DNA from: Roseospirillum parvum
GTDB lineage: Bacteria; Pseudomonadota; Alphaproteobacteria; Rhodospirillales; Rhodospirillaceae
Direction of reading: 5' to 3'
Length of the DNA stretch: 64,000 nucleotides
Assembly: GCF_900100455.1 (NCBI RefSeq)
Contig: NZ_FNCV01000009.1
Location: 34,542 to 98,541 of the forward strand
This document shows positions 28,383 to 36,438 of this stretch, in pieces. The notes under the pieces are model-generated. The model was given only the letters and a program-made list of their open reading frames with translations. It was not told the DNA's origin and made no database searches. How positions within the stretch are numbered: position 1 is the stretch's first letter; every line of letters starts with the position of its first letter. Position numbers and translations under genes: made by a program.

Positions 28383-29059
28383 CACTCGGCCGCCTCCTTC
28401 GTGGCGGTGGCGTCCGCTTCCAGCCGAGCGGCCAGGGCCTCGACGCCATCGGCCAGTGGCATGAACAATTCGGGAACCGGAACACGGCGAGAGGGGTGCG
28501 GCCTTGGCATCCCGGCCCGATCAGCCAGCCGGGTGCCAGTCGGCAGTGCGAGCCACGCGATACCAGCGGCCAGCCGTTCCGGGGCGCGCAGCTGTTCCAC
28601 GGCGCGGGCAGCGTCCCGTCCGCCGGTGCGGTGAATGGCGCGGGCAAGATCATCAATGCGAGAGACAGCGGCGGCGAACGCGGCGCCGGCTGCGTCAAGA
28701 TCGGCGATGGCCTCGCGCAGTTCCTTGGCCTGTTCGCGCAAGCGCGGGGCGTCCTCACTGGCGCGGCGTTGGCGCTCGGCCTCGTCATGTTTCGCGCGAG
28801 CAGCGTTGCGGACCTGGACGGCATCAACAAGGCGCGTTTCAAGACTGGACTGTTCATGCCGGAGTTGTGCGAGGCGCGGGGTAAGATGCGCAATAATATC
28901 AGCGGCGCCTGCCCTGTTCGCGGCAATGTCATCGCGGGCAGCCGCAAGGCGGCGCTCAACATCGGTGATTTCCCGCGCACAGTTGGACGCGGCAATGCTC
29001 AATTCATCAACGCGCCGCTGGGCATCGGGCAGGCTGATCTCGTCCTCTTTCTTCGCCAT
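28382..29059 (-). CDS. Coiled-coil protein, possible scaffold-like element protein
   Basis: 225 residues from ATG 29059 (GGAGA upstream). Residues about 10-150 are strongly helical with heptad-like Leu/Ala/Arg spacing (DVERRLAAARDDIAANRAG, EQAKELREAIADLDAAG), followed by a compact C-terminal part containing VPVPELFMPLADGVEALAARLEAD. The position between terminase and the head-morphogenesis-like gene, and the long coiled coil, resemble phage scaffolding proteins; no family is recognised directly. It appears to begin a second leftward operon after a 382-base gap. Confidence 0.55.
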   Translation of the reverse strand: MAKKEDEISLPDAQRRVDELSIAASNCAREITDVERRLAAARDDIAANRAGAADIIAHLTPRLAQLRHEQSSLETRLVDAVQVRNAARAKHDEAERQRRASEDAPRLREQAKELREAIADLDAAGAAFAAAVSRIDDLARAIHRTGGRDAARAVEQLRAPERLAAGIAWLALPTGTRLADRAGMPRPHPSRRVPVPELFMPLADGVEALAARLEADATATKEAAE

Positions 29060-29441
29060 AACTCATGGTCTCCATACGTTTGCACTCTGACTATTTAACC
29101 TTGTTTTGTGTCGTGGCGAAAGTGATAAATTGTGATCGTGGGAAATTAAGTAAAAGCGTTTTCTTTATTCTCGCCTTGACTGGCCCAGGGGCCAAGGGCG
29201 GACGCGGAAGGGCGCCCACGCCGGCAAACGTAGGCGGGCGCGTAGGAGGGTCCCCACCCCTTGGGGGCGCCTGTATGTGGGGGAATGCTGGGGTTTGCCT
29301 GCAATTATGGCCCTGAACCTCGGGGCCATTGTCGCCGGGCGGGCTCGACGGGTGTTTGTTGCGGGCGGCCGTGCCGTGGTCGAGGGCGAGCGACAATCGG
29401 GACCGGGCGCCCCCCCGGTGCTGGGCCGGGAGAAGGCGCCC
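29060..29441. promoter_or_regulatory. Gap between terminase and coiled-coil gene
   Basis: No gene supported. The part 29095-29175 is AT-rich and lies upstream of the leftward coiled-coil operon, so it is the likely promoter region, although no clean -35/-10 pair could be fixed. The GC-rich part holds a hairpin near 29308-29330 (TGGCCC / GGGCCA). It also holds a 19-base sequence CGACGGGTGTTTGTTGCGG (29346-29364) repeated with one mismatch at 31519-31537, so the two copies flank the terminase pair. Confidence 0.45.
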
Positions 29442-30908
29442 CTAGAGGCTTGCGGGGGGCGCGCCAAGGTCTTGGGAAATCGGCCCCATGCTCGCCCCGA
29501 GACGGCCCGCCCGCTCCCCGCCGATGGCGAGTTGAACAGTGCGGCGTTCTCTGGGCGTGGCGAGTATCAAGGCGCCAGCGGCAGCGTTCGCCAAGTCGTC
29601 GTGGCCGTTGGGCGGGTGGTCGATTGAGTCCTTGCCCGCCCGGCTGGTGCGGCGTTCCAGGGAGACAAGTTGTGTGACGAGGCGCGGGTTGTCCAGCAGG
29701 GCCAGCCGGCCACTATTGGCGAGGGGAAGCAAGTCCCTGTACAGGTCAGACCGGGGGCGATCAGCCGTCCGATACTCGATGCCCAGCTTTCGGAATTGTT
29801 CGCGGGGCCATTCGCCTGCATAGCGGTCGCCGACAACCGTTGAAATGCGGTAGGTCTTCAATAGGGCGGCGAAGTCCGCAACCACGCTCTCAGGGGAGAA
29901 GGGCGGCTTGACTTCCCGCACCGCGTCCAGCACTCGGGTTTCGCCTTCCAGGTGCGAGACTGCAAGGGTCATCGCGTCTTTCGATCCGCCGGACGGGTCA
30001 ACAAAGCCGAAGTAACGGACCCCCTCAACAGGCGGGAGTTCGTGGACACCGGGAGACACCAGACCCTCGACCACCTCGCGCGCAAGGTAAGCCTCAACGT
30101 CGGTCCTGAATTGCGCCATGTATTCGGCGCCAGCGGCAGCCGGGTCTTCTTCCAGGGCGCGGTCGATCAGGCTTTGCGGGACGGTGGGGTTCATTCGGCG
30201 GGTGGGGGCTTGCCACACAAGGACTTCGGACTCCTTGCCATAGGATCGGCGGTACTCATCCCACAACGCGCCCCGCCGTGCGTATGGGCTGGACGCGCAC
30301 AACAGCAGGGCACCGGGGATGCTCGCCATGCCTGGGCGCAGGGCATTGAGGATTTCCTTGTCCGGGTTGGCGCTTTCGTCAGACCGCCAGAAGGCCACTT
30401 CGTCCGCCAGAACAGCGGCCATCGTGTAACCGCGCGTTGACCGAAACGACGCGGCGTGAATCTCGATGCTCACTCGGCTGTTGAGCTGAATTTCCTCGCC
30501 ACTGATGCTGTCAATCGTCTGGGCGAGCATGGGGATTTCGGTAAGGAGTCCTTCGCAATACCGCTTGATGACGCGCGCCTGCCGCTTGTCGGCGGCCAAG
30601 ATCATCACCGTGGCGCGTTCGCCCGGTTGGAGGTGGGGGCGGTAGTCCCGGAATGACGCCAAGAAAACGCCAATCGTTGCCAGCACAAACGACTTGCCTG
30701 CCCGCCGTCCGCAAATCAGCCATGCTTCACTCGCCGGGGTCGCCGGGGGTGTGGTGCGGGCTGTGCATTCCTCGAAGATGGCCCGCTGTTCGTCGGTCAT
30801 GGGGAGTGCGAACAGGGCGGCAAGGAACGCACGCCACGCGGACCAGTCGCCCCGCTGGAAATGGGGTGCGAAAATGGCCGGATCGTCCAGGCCTTGGAGG
30901 ATGTTCAT
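29442..30908 (-). CDS. terL: Terminase large subunit
   Basis: 488 residues, full length for TerL. The packaging ATPase has Walker A GRRAGKS (G67-S73) and Walker B VLADE (D169, E170). The nuclease domain has D304 in GFVDPSGGSKD, D361 in VVGDRYAGEW and D437/D438 in NGHDDLANAAAGAL, all in place. The start overlaps the TerS stop by four bases. The intact motor and nuclease residues argue that the element packages DNA with its own terminase. Confidence 0.92.
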   Translation of the reverse strand: MNILQGLDDPAIFAPHFQRGDWSAWRAFLAALFALPMTDEQRAIFEECTARTTPPATPASEAWLICGRRAGKSFVLATIGVFLASFRDYRPHLQPGERATVMILAADKRQARVIKRYCEGLLTEIPMLAQTIDSISGEEIQLNSRVSIEIHAASFRSTRGYTMAAVLADEVAFWRSDESANPDKEILNALRPGMASIPGALLLCASSPYARRGALWDEYRRSYGKESEVLVWQAPTRRMNPTVPQSLIDRALEEDPAAAGAEYMAQFRTDVEAYLAREVVEGLVSPGVHELPPVEGVRYFGFVDPSGGSKDAMTLAVSHLEGETRVLDAVREVKPPFSPESVVADFAALLKTYRISTVVGDRYAGEWPREQFRKLGIEYRTADRPRSDLYRDLLPLANSGRLALLDNPRLVTQLVSLERRTSRAGKDSIDHPPNGHDDLANAAAGALILATPRERRTVQLAIGGERAGRLGASMGPISQDLGAPPASL

Positions 30909-31333
30909 TCGGCGGGCTCCGGTTGCGCACTGGCGAGTTGCTTGGCGTATTCAAGGGGATCAGGGACCGGGGCATGGTCGGGGGTGGTGGCGCGGTTCCT
31001 GGCCGACTTGCCCCTTTTCTGGCTGCCGAGAAGCCCCAGGGCTTGTAGGTCACGGGCCAAGCTGTTGGCGAACCAAACGTAGCGGCGCTCGGTTTCGTGC
31101 GGGAGTTCGCCTTCCGCCATCATTCGGTCGTACAGCCATCGGCAGCGCACAACCTTCTCGGCGGCGCGGTCCAGGATCAAACGTTCCGCCGGGCCGACCT
31201 TTTCGAGCCCCCCGAGAGGCTCCGCCAACTCCAAGAGGGTGTCGCGCAGCAACTTTCCCTCGCGCGTCCGGCCATCAATGTTTCCTGCCTTCAAGCGGCG
31301 GGAATAGGGTCCTGGCTGCCACTTCTGCTTCAT
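30905..31333 (-). CDS. terS: Probable terminase small subunit
   Basis: 142 residues from ATG 31333, preceded by AGGAGGG at about 8 bases. Helical, basic N-terminus (MKQKWQPGPYSRRLKAG), a central region LILDRAAEKVVRCRWLYDRMMAEGELPHETERRYVWFANSLARDL in outline, and a charged tail. The assignment rests on size, helical content, and the four-base overlap with terL directly downstream, rather than on a recognised motif. It would choose the packaging site, which in satellites is typically diverged from the helper's. Confidence 0.75.
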   Translation of the reverse strand: MKQKWQPGPYSRRLKAGNIDGRTREGKLLRDTLLELAEPLGGLEKVGPAERLILDRAAEKVVRCRWLYDRMMAEGELPHETERRYVWFANSLARDLQALGLLGSQKRGKSARNRATTPDHAPVPDPLEYAKQLASAQPEPAE

Positions 31334-31547
31334 TGATGAGCCCTCCTATCTTGGGCATACTTTGGGCCTACTTCACCCCTATTCTACGCTTGGCATGTTG
31401 AGAAGAAAAGGAAAACCCTGTTATTGGACAAATGCAGGGCTTTTGACCATCCGGGACTTTCGCGCGGTGCCCTCCTTTTGCCGCCAGAAGGGCCGGGCGG
31501 GAACTGTACCCATCGGGGCGACGGGTGTTTGTCGCGGCGAACCTCAA

Positions 31548-31717
31548 GGGGACGGGGAGGGGTCTGCGGGTCTGCTTCGACCCCCTGTTTCCTCCTTCTC
31601 TCTCTTTTTTTCTCTTCTCTCTCTCTCTCTAATACAGACAGACAGAAGAAAGGAAAAAAGGGGAGAGAAGAGGAAAACAGACCCCAAAGCAGACCCGCAG
31701 ACCCCTATCCCCGTCCC
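31548..31717. repeat. 170-bp imperfect inverted repeat with pyrimidine/purine arms
   Basis: The outer arms are GGGACGGGGA + GGGGTCTGCGGGTCTGCTT (31548-31577) and their complement (about 31686-31717), differing only by a 2-base insertion. The inner arms are a C/T-only tract (about 31591-31630) and an A/G-rich tract (about 31648-31677) that pair imperfectly. The centre is AATACAGACAGAC. It occupies most of the 392-base gap 31334-31725, starting 9 bases beyond the replication-protein stop. Read as RNA it is a large hairpin; as DNA it could be an origin, packaging signal or terminator. No gene is supported here. Confidence 0.85.
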
Positions 31718-31725
31718 TGGCCCAT

Positions 31726-34095
31726 TCACATATCGTCCACCACCAAGTCCTCCGGCCTCTGCTTGAAAGGCTTCAGACGGCCCCAACTGAGGCTCTTTTC
31801 AGCCCACCACGCGGAGTCAGTCAGGTCGAAGTTGGTGACGACACTTTTCTTGGACGACCCCACTTTGGGCCGTGAATCGTAGTCGCAGACCCACACCCCT
31901 TCGACACCCCGCATCGTCTTCAGAAGTGTGTTGATCCCTTCGATCCGGGGCTCATCGCGCTTCCGCCGGACCCATTGCTCTATGTCGCTGGCCAGCAGCA
32001 CAACATTCTTTTGCTCTTTGGCCTTATCGACCATCGCTTCGGCCAAATCGCAGACCATCTGCTGGCCCGGCGTCATTGATTCCGCAATGATACGCCGCTT
32101 TTGCTCAGTAGTAGGCGCATGTTGGCCTTTCTGTACATAGTTGCCGCACGTTAAGGCCCAGTCATAGATGGTCTGTAGACCCTCACCACCGAGCCATTCA
32201 TTGAGGTCCCGCCAGTACTGTTGCGGCTTCGTCGCTTCCGTCACAGTAGGGACCAACCACCGGCGGTCTTCCTCGACAAGCCGGAGACAGCGGAAAGAGT
32301 TGCTGGATGCGGCGAAGTGGCACCAGTTATTCACAACATGAGGCACCATATACTTCTGGTTTACTGTAATCTTCTCACCATCAACCACAGTCTTGAGGGC
32401 GTTGTACGCCTTACTGGTGTTACCTGCGTACAGCTCATTGACAATCACAAGCCGTTTATTTGCAGACCAACCATTGAAGCTGCTGTCTACGACTTGTTCG
32501 GCGGAGGGGATTGAAGCGTTCCACTCGCCCACCAAAGGGCGCAGCACCTTTTCCGCCAGCGTGGTCTTGCCCACCCCTTGGGCCTCTGACACCAGAAGGA
32601 GCGAATAGGTCATCCGCACTTCCGGCCGGGCGATCAGTGTGGCGCACCACCGTTCGACCTCCTTCCGGTCGCCGGCATCGGGTATCAGATGTTCCAGGAA
32701 GTCCGTCCAGGGCCGAAGCTGGGCTTCGGTTGGAGGCTTGGGGTTCTTATTGTAGCGATTGTAGTATGGGCTGGGCTTGAACACGTTCAACGTCCGCCCA
32801 TATTCGCCATTGAATGACTGGTTCTTTTCATAATCAGGCCGGTAGTCTATCGCGTCGAACTGTCGCTCAGCACGCGTCTCAATCAGGGCCGACGTCTCCT
32901 TCACGTGCGAAAAGGGCCGGACGGCCCGATCAAACTCGGCCTTTGACAGCACCCTGCCGTTGAGGTGCGTGTTGACGAACACCGGGGGCGTCACGACGAC
33001 ACCCCACTGTTCAGCAAACTCGGGCCGCAGAACCGGGGATGGTTTGCCGCGTGGGTTCGGGATCAGGTCCGTTGCCCACGTCGCCGGGGCAAGGCAATCC
33101 TGGAAGGACGGCCCCACATAAACCCGGCAGCCCTTGCGCTCCCGTAACATCCGTTCGGGGAACGGGTCGGCCAGATCGAAGGCCACCGGGAATGTGTCAT
33201 CGAACCGAATCTGGAACGTCGGCATCCGCAAGTGCTGGGCGATCTTCGGCACGGCCAGAAGCCCCGGCTCGTCATTATCCGCGACAATGTAGGCCCGCTT
33301 GATGCCGGCCTTCTTCAGCACATCCCAGTCTGTCCGATACGGACTTAGGGCACCGCCGATCCAGCCGACGTGAACGGAGTGCTTCAGCTGATCGCCCCAC
33401 GGGTGGGCTGCCAACTCGTCCTTGTCCTGGAAGGTCCGCGCATCGACCAGCCGTTGGCAGTTCCGGGCAGCCTTGGCTCCTTCATGGATGAAGACCACCG
33501 CCTCTCCTTTCAAGCGGTCAGCATTGTATAGTGGAAGCGGCCCTTCCGGTTCGCACATCCTCCACTGGCCATCATCCCAGTAGGTCCAAGGGATGTAGGC
33601 TTTTCCGCCGTCGTCAGTCTCCCGGCGAACCTGGACCATGACGATCATGCCTTCCGCATTGCGGAACTCGAAGACGTCCTTCCGGTCCGCCTCCTTGATC
33701 ATCTTGGGTGGATTCTTGATCTCGTGAAGTGGTTGGACCTCGGGCCAGTCAGCTGCCTGGAACTCTTGCTTGATCAGCTGCTGCTCAAGGTCAGTCGGCA
33801 TGTTCTCTGCGACATTGCAGTTCACCGTTCCGTCACGGTCGAACTTGATGACGGCAATGTCCCGCCAGTACTTGCCCACCCCTTCCTTGACGACGGCACT
33901 CCGCAGACCACGGGGCTCCGCGCCAATGCGGGTCAAGTAATTGCGCACTTCTGGCAGGTCGGACAGCGAAGAAATCACTTTTCTTTTTTCGCCGTTCGAG
34001 GGAGAATCGTCCCGTTCCCGAGTGTCGTCCCATCCTGTCTTCGTGTGACCGGCCCCGCTCCCCACGGGGCCGGTTTTCATTTCGGCGTTAGACAT
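31726..34095 (-). CDS. Satellite replication protein: TOPRIM-like primase fused to SF3 helicase
   Basis: 789 residues from ATG 34095. The N-terminal half contains a TOPRIM-like pair, E205 in FIHEGAKAARN and D283/D285 in IVADNDEPGLLA. The C-terminal half is a DUF5906/D5-type helicase: Walker A SEAQGVGKTTL (G507-T511), Walker B RLVIVNELY (about 548-556), and motif C ending HFAASSNS near 600. This architecture matches alpha-type primase-helicases of satellites and phages. The start overlaps alpA by eight bases (ATGTCTAA). The protein alone should initiate element replication. A zinc-finger region typical of DnaG-like primases is not evident. Confidence 0.88.
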   Translation of the reverse strand: MSNAEMKTGPVGSGAGHTKTGWDDTRERDDSPSNGEKRKVISSLSDLPEVRNYLTRIGAEPRGLRSAVVKEGVGKYWRDIAVIKFDRDGTVNCNVAENMPTDLEQQLIKQEFQAADWPEVQPLHEIKNPPKMIKEADRKDVFEFRNAEGMIVMVQVRRETDDGGKAYIPWTYWDDGQWRMCEPEGPLPLYNADRLKGEAVVFIHEGAKAARNCQRLVDARTFQDKDELAAHPWGDQLKHSVHVGWIGGALSPYRTDWDVLKKAGIKRAYIVADNDEPGLLAVPKIAQHLRMPTFQIRFDDTFPVAFDLADPFPERMLRERKGCRVYVGPSFQDCLAPATWATDLIPNPRGKPSPVLRPEFAEQWGVVVTPPVFVNTHLNGRVLSKAEFDRAVRPFSHVKETSALIETRAERQFDAIDYRPDYEKNQSFNGEYGRTLNVFKPSPYYNRYNKNPKPPTEAQLRPWTDFLEHLIPDAGDRKEVERWCATLIARPEVRMTYSLLLVSEAQGVGKTTLAEKVLRPLVGEWNASIPSAEQVVDSSFNGWSANKRLVIVNELYAGNTSKAYNALKTVVDGEKITVNQKYMVPHVVNNWCHFAASSNSFRCLRLVEEDRRWLVPTVTEATKPQQYWRDLNEWLGGEGLQTIYDWALTCGNYVQKGQHAPTTEQKRRIIAESMTPGQQMVCDLAEAMVDKAKEQKNVVLLASDIEQWVRRKRDEPRIEGINTLLKTMRGVEGVWVCDYDSRPKVGSSKKSVVTNFDLTDSAWWAEKSLSWGRLKPFKQRPEDLVVDDM

Positions 34096-34342
34096 TGGCC
34101 GCCTCCAGTTGTTCAGAGGCCAGGCGCTCTTCATGGGCGATGATATCGTCCCACCGCCAGCGCGTCGTCTGCCGGCCCAGCTTCAAGGGCGCGGGGATCA
34201 GTCCATCTTTTGCCCAGCCCCAAATTGTCATTCGATCAACAGAATACCTTTCCGCGAGATCGCGGTCGGTCGCAAATGGCGAGCCGCCCGGAACCGGGAC
34301 AGGGCTGCGAAGCTTGTTTTTCCTGGAAGTGTTGCCGGCCAT
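34088..34342 (-). CDS. AlpA-like helix-turn-helix regulator/excisionase
   Basis: 84 residues with very strong AGGAGG five bases before ATG 34342. A winged HTH segment, DLAERYSVDRMTIWGWAKDGLIPAPLKLGRQTTRWRWDDI in outline, is the HTH_17/AlpA signature. AlpA proteins activate satellite genes and serve as excisionase with the neighbouring integrase. It is translationally coupled to the replication gene. Confidence 0.88.
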   Translation of the reverse strand: MAGNTSRKNKLRSPVPVPGGSPFATDRDLAERYSVDRMTIWGWAKDGLIPAPLKLGRQTTRWRWDDIIAHEERLASEQLEAANV

Positions 34343-34646
34343 TTTTGCCTCCTGGCACGCGCCAAGACGGCAAACAAAAAGCCGCCCGGCGCAAAGGTTG
34401 CGTCAGGCGGCTCCGTTTTCAGCGACCCAGCGGGCGATCGGTCGCGGTGGCGTATCAGGCCCAGAGCGCGCGTGCCCCCGTCACGAGGCTGTCGAGCGAC
34501 ATTCGATTAGGTCGGGTTTTGTGCGGCTCGCTCGCCAGCGTCCGTACCGACCAGAGTCGGCGCAAACCGACTCCTGGAATCTTGCCCTGTTTTGCGGCGG
34601 ATTCAAAGTGTTTTTTTCCGAAACCTCCCGTTCACGTCGAAAGAAA
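34343..34646. promoter_or_regulatory. int-alpA intergenic region
   Basis: 304 bases without a gene. It contains the terminator at 34375-34412 and a small hairpin GAGTCGG-CGCAAA-CCGACTC near 34553-34572. The promoter of the alpA-primase operon should lie between the terminator and 34342, but that leaves only about 30 bases. The promoter may therefore overlap the hairpins, or transcription may come through from upstream. Confidence 0.4.
34375..34412 (-). terminator. Terminator between int and alpA
   Basis: AGCCGCC (34380-34386) pairs with GGCGGCT (34406-34412), with a second inner pairing GCGCAA/TTGCGT. On the minus strand it is followed by TTTTTGTTTG. It lies downstream of int and just upstream of alpA, and may act as a termination/antitermination switch. 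Confidence 0.7.
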
Positions 34647-35951
34647 TCACCCCATCACCGCCTTCTGATTGATGGAAACAACATTCCCACCAGTCGCCGG
34701 GGCCTTGCCTGAACAATAGTCCGCCCAGTCATTGAGCAGATTGCGCCGCTTCTGGAACAAATCACCCCTATTGTAGGCAGCTTCGAGGGCGGACCCTATG
34801 GCATGGGCCAACGACACTTCACAAACTTCGCGGGGATACTGGGTCTCCTCTGCGGCCCACGTCCTGAAGGTGGACCGGAAACCGTGGACCGTCACCGGAA
34901 CCTCCATCCGCTTCAACACCGCACTGATGCTCATGTCCGACAGTTGACCACCGCGCGGCGCCGGGAACACAAGGCCGTCCATCTCGCCCCGGCCCGTCCG
35001 CTCCAGCACGTCCAGCGCGGCATCGGTCAGGGGCACGCGGTGTTCGCGGCGCATCTTCATGCGCGCGGCGGGGATGGTCCAGACGCGCTTTCCCACGTCA
35101 ATTTCAGCCCACGTCGCGCCCCGGATTTCCTTCGACCGGGCGCCGGTCAGAATGGCGAACTCCAACGCGCGGGCGCCCATGCCGGCGCGGTCTTTGAGCG
35201 CGGCCATGAACTCCGGAATCTCGGCATAGGGCATCGAGTCAAAGTGCTTCGCTGTCTTGATCTTCGCCGGGGCAGGCAAGACCTTGTCCAAAAAGCCCTT
35301 CCAGCGCGCCGGGTTGTCGCCCTTCCGGTAGCCATGGACAGTGGACCAATCAAGAACCGCCTCGATCCGGGCGCGGACCCCGGTCATGGTCTCAGTCTTG
35401 TTCTGCCAGTGCGGCTCTAGCACGCGGACGATGTGGGCCAATTCAATGTCTTGAACGTTCATCCGGCCCAACTCGGGCGACGCATACCGGGCCAGCGCGC
35501 TTTCAATCTGTTTGGCCTTCTTCTCGGATGACCACTCCTGCTTCTTCACCGTGAGCCACTGTTGCACGGCCCCATCAAAGGTGATCGTCGCGGCGCGTGC
35601 GGCGCGGGCGGCTGCGCGTGCGGCGTTCCGTTCCGCGACCGGGTCACGGCCCGCCCGGATTGCCGCGAGCATCTCACGGGCTGAGTCCCGCGCCTGCGAT
35701 AACGTCACTGTCGGAAACCCGCCAAGGCCAATCTGAACGCGCTTCCCGTCAATGTGCGTTCTGAGAATCCACGTCGCACCCCCGCCAGACCCCTTGGGCA
35801 CCTTCACCCGTTGGCCGTCCCGCACGACCGCCCGGTCCTTGGGCAGCACGTTGAGGCAAAGCCCGGCCACCCCGCCAACGGCGTGCAGGCCGGGCCGGCG
35901 CGTCAGGTTGCGGACGGCCACTGCTGAAAGCTCCTTCGCCACTCTCGGCAT
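34647..35951 (-). CDS. int: Tyrosine recombinase integrase (P4 type)
   Basis: 434 residues from ATG 35951, with GGAGGG upstream. An N-terminal arm-binding DUF4102-like domain (WILRTHIDGKRVQIGLGGFPTVTLSQARD, about residues 60-115) is followed by a core-binding SAM-like domain and a catalytic domain with R272 in TGARSKEIRG, H356-x-x-R359 in VHGFRSTFR, H383 in LAHAIG and nucleophile Y393 in AAYNRGD. The set is complete, so the enzyme should be active. It lies 188 bases from attR and reads away from it, the usual arrangement for elements inserted in tRNA 3' ends. Confidence 0.95.
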   Translation of the reverse strand: MPRVAKELSAVAVRNLTRRPGLHAVGGVAGLCLNVLPKDRAVVRDGQRVKVPKGSGGGATWILRTHIDGKRVQIGLGGFPTVTLSQARDSAREMLAAIRAGRDPVAERNAARAAARAARAATITFDGAVQQWLTVKKQEWSSEKKAKQIESALARYASPELGRMNVQDIELAHIVRVLEPHWQNKTETMTGVRARIEAVLDWSTVHGYRKGDNPARWKGFLDKVLPAPAKIKTAKHFDSMPYAEIPEFMAALKDRAGMGARALEFAILTGARSKEIRGATWAEIDVGKRVWTIPAARMKMRREHRVPLTDAALDVLERTGRGEMDGLVFPAPRGGQLSDMSISAVLKRMEVPVTVHGFRSTFRTWAAEETQYPREVCEVSLAHAIGSALEAAYNRGDLFQKRRNLLNDWADYCSGKAPATGGNVVSINQKAVMG

Positions 35952-35971
35952 TTTCCAAACCCTCCTATGCA

Positions 35972-35981
35972 CCCGCCTAAA
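35972..35981 (+). promoter_or_regulatory. Right-end copy of CCCGCCTAAA
   Basis: Identical to four sites near attL. It lies 20 bases upstream of the int start, so occupancy could also regulate int. A 15-base palindrome GCATCTTAAAGATGC follows at 35997-36011 and may be an operator. Confidence 0.5.
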
Positions 35982-36139
35982 ATAAACCAATGGGTCGCAT
36001 CTTAAAGATGCCCGTTCCATCGGGATATGGAAACAAAAATCGTGCGGGAGGGCGAAAATGTGTTGAAAAACGGCACCTTAGCTAGATGCAACGAGACGCA
36101 ACGAAAGGCAATCAGATGGGAGTGAGTTGGGTTCCCGGT

Positions 36140-36156
36140 TCCTACCGCCGGAGCCA
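36140..36156 (+). other. attR core
   Basis: TCCTACCGCCGGAGCCA, a 17-base exact copy of the tRNA-Asn 3' end, without the rest of a tRNA. It marks the right boundary of the element; host sequence resumes after it. Confidence 0.88.
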
Positions 36157-36213
36157 CTCTCCTTCCTGTTCCGAACAAGCGTTGTCCCGCGCCCCGTCTC
36201 GGGGACGCCGCCG

Positions 36214-36305
36214 CAGGCCGGGCACCGGCCCGGCGGTGATTGACAGGCCGGGCGTACCGCCCGGCGGTGATTGGCAGGCCGGGCGTACCGCCCGGCGGTG
36301 ATTGA
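36214..36305. repeat. Three tandem 30/31-bp palindromic repeats
   Basis: Units at 36214-36243, 36244-36274 and 36275-36305 share CAGGCCGGGCxxxCxxCCCGGCGGTGATTG; units 2 and 3 differ by one base. Each contains an inverted repeat CCGGGCG-TACC-GCCCGG. They lie immediately outside attR, in the 282-base gap before the tehA-like gene. That gap otherwise holds only an AT-rich stretch (36308-36340) that may be the promoter. Confidence 0.85.
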
Positions 36306-36438
36306 CAGAACGCATTTACATTAGCAAATATGAATGCAAGCTTCCGCCCCCCGGCTCCTCAAGCTGTCCGGGGCAGGGCGGCCGGCCGCATGGCCGGCGC
36401 GCCCCTGGCCGACCATTCCTTCAGTCCGAGGTAACCCC

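Larger units (their letters stand above)
24743..36156. mobile_element. Integrated phage-satellite-like element in tRNA-Asn (about 11.4 kb)
   Basis: The boundaries are the 17-bp direct repeats. From the right end leftwards on the minus strand it encodes: integrase, AlpA-like regulator, TOPRIM/SF3 replication protein, TerS, TerL, coiled-coil protein, 53-residue protein, head-morphogenesis-like protein, and 200- and 93-residue unknowns. At the left end, divergently, lie a GIY-YIG nuclease gene and a small partner. Integrase, regulator, primase and terminase in this order is the layout of PICI- or P4-like satellites. Portal, major capsid and tail genes are absent. It could be a helper-dependent satellite with its own packaging motor, or a decayed prophage; the intact ORFs and overlapping operons favour the former. 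Confidence 0.82.

Noticed and set aside
27347..29098. Long plus-strand open frame across the element's morphogenesis region
   Set aside because: Antisense to the coupled minus-strand genes with ribosome binding sites and start/stop overlaps; no domain recognised.
29091..29467. Minus-strand open frames of about 100 codons between terL and the coiled-coil gene
   Set aside because: Pro/Arg-rich composition, no motif, no convincing start, and they overlap the region likely used as a promoter.
31362..31882. Short plus-strand open frames through the polypyrimidine tract
   Set aside because: They consist of low-complexity Ser/Leu runs forced by the C/T tract, lie antisense to the primase end and have no ribosome binding site.
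36214..36305. CRISPR-like array
   Set aside because: The three units are directly adjacent without spacers, and no cas gene is nearby.
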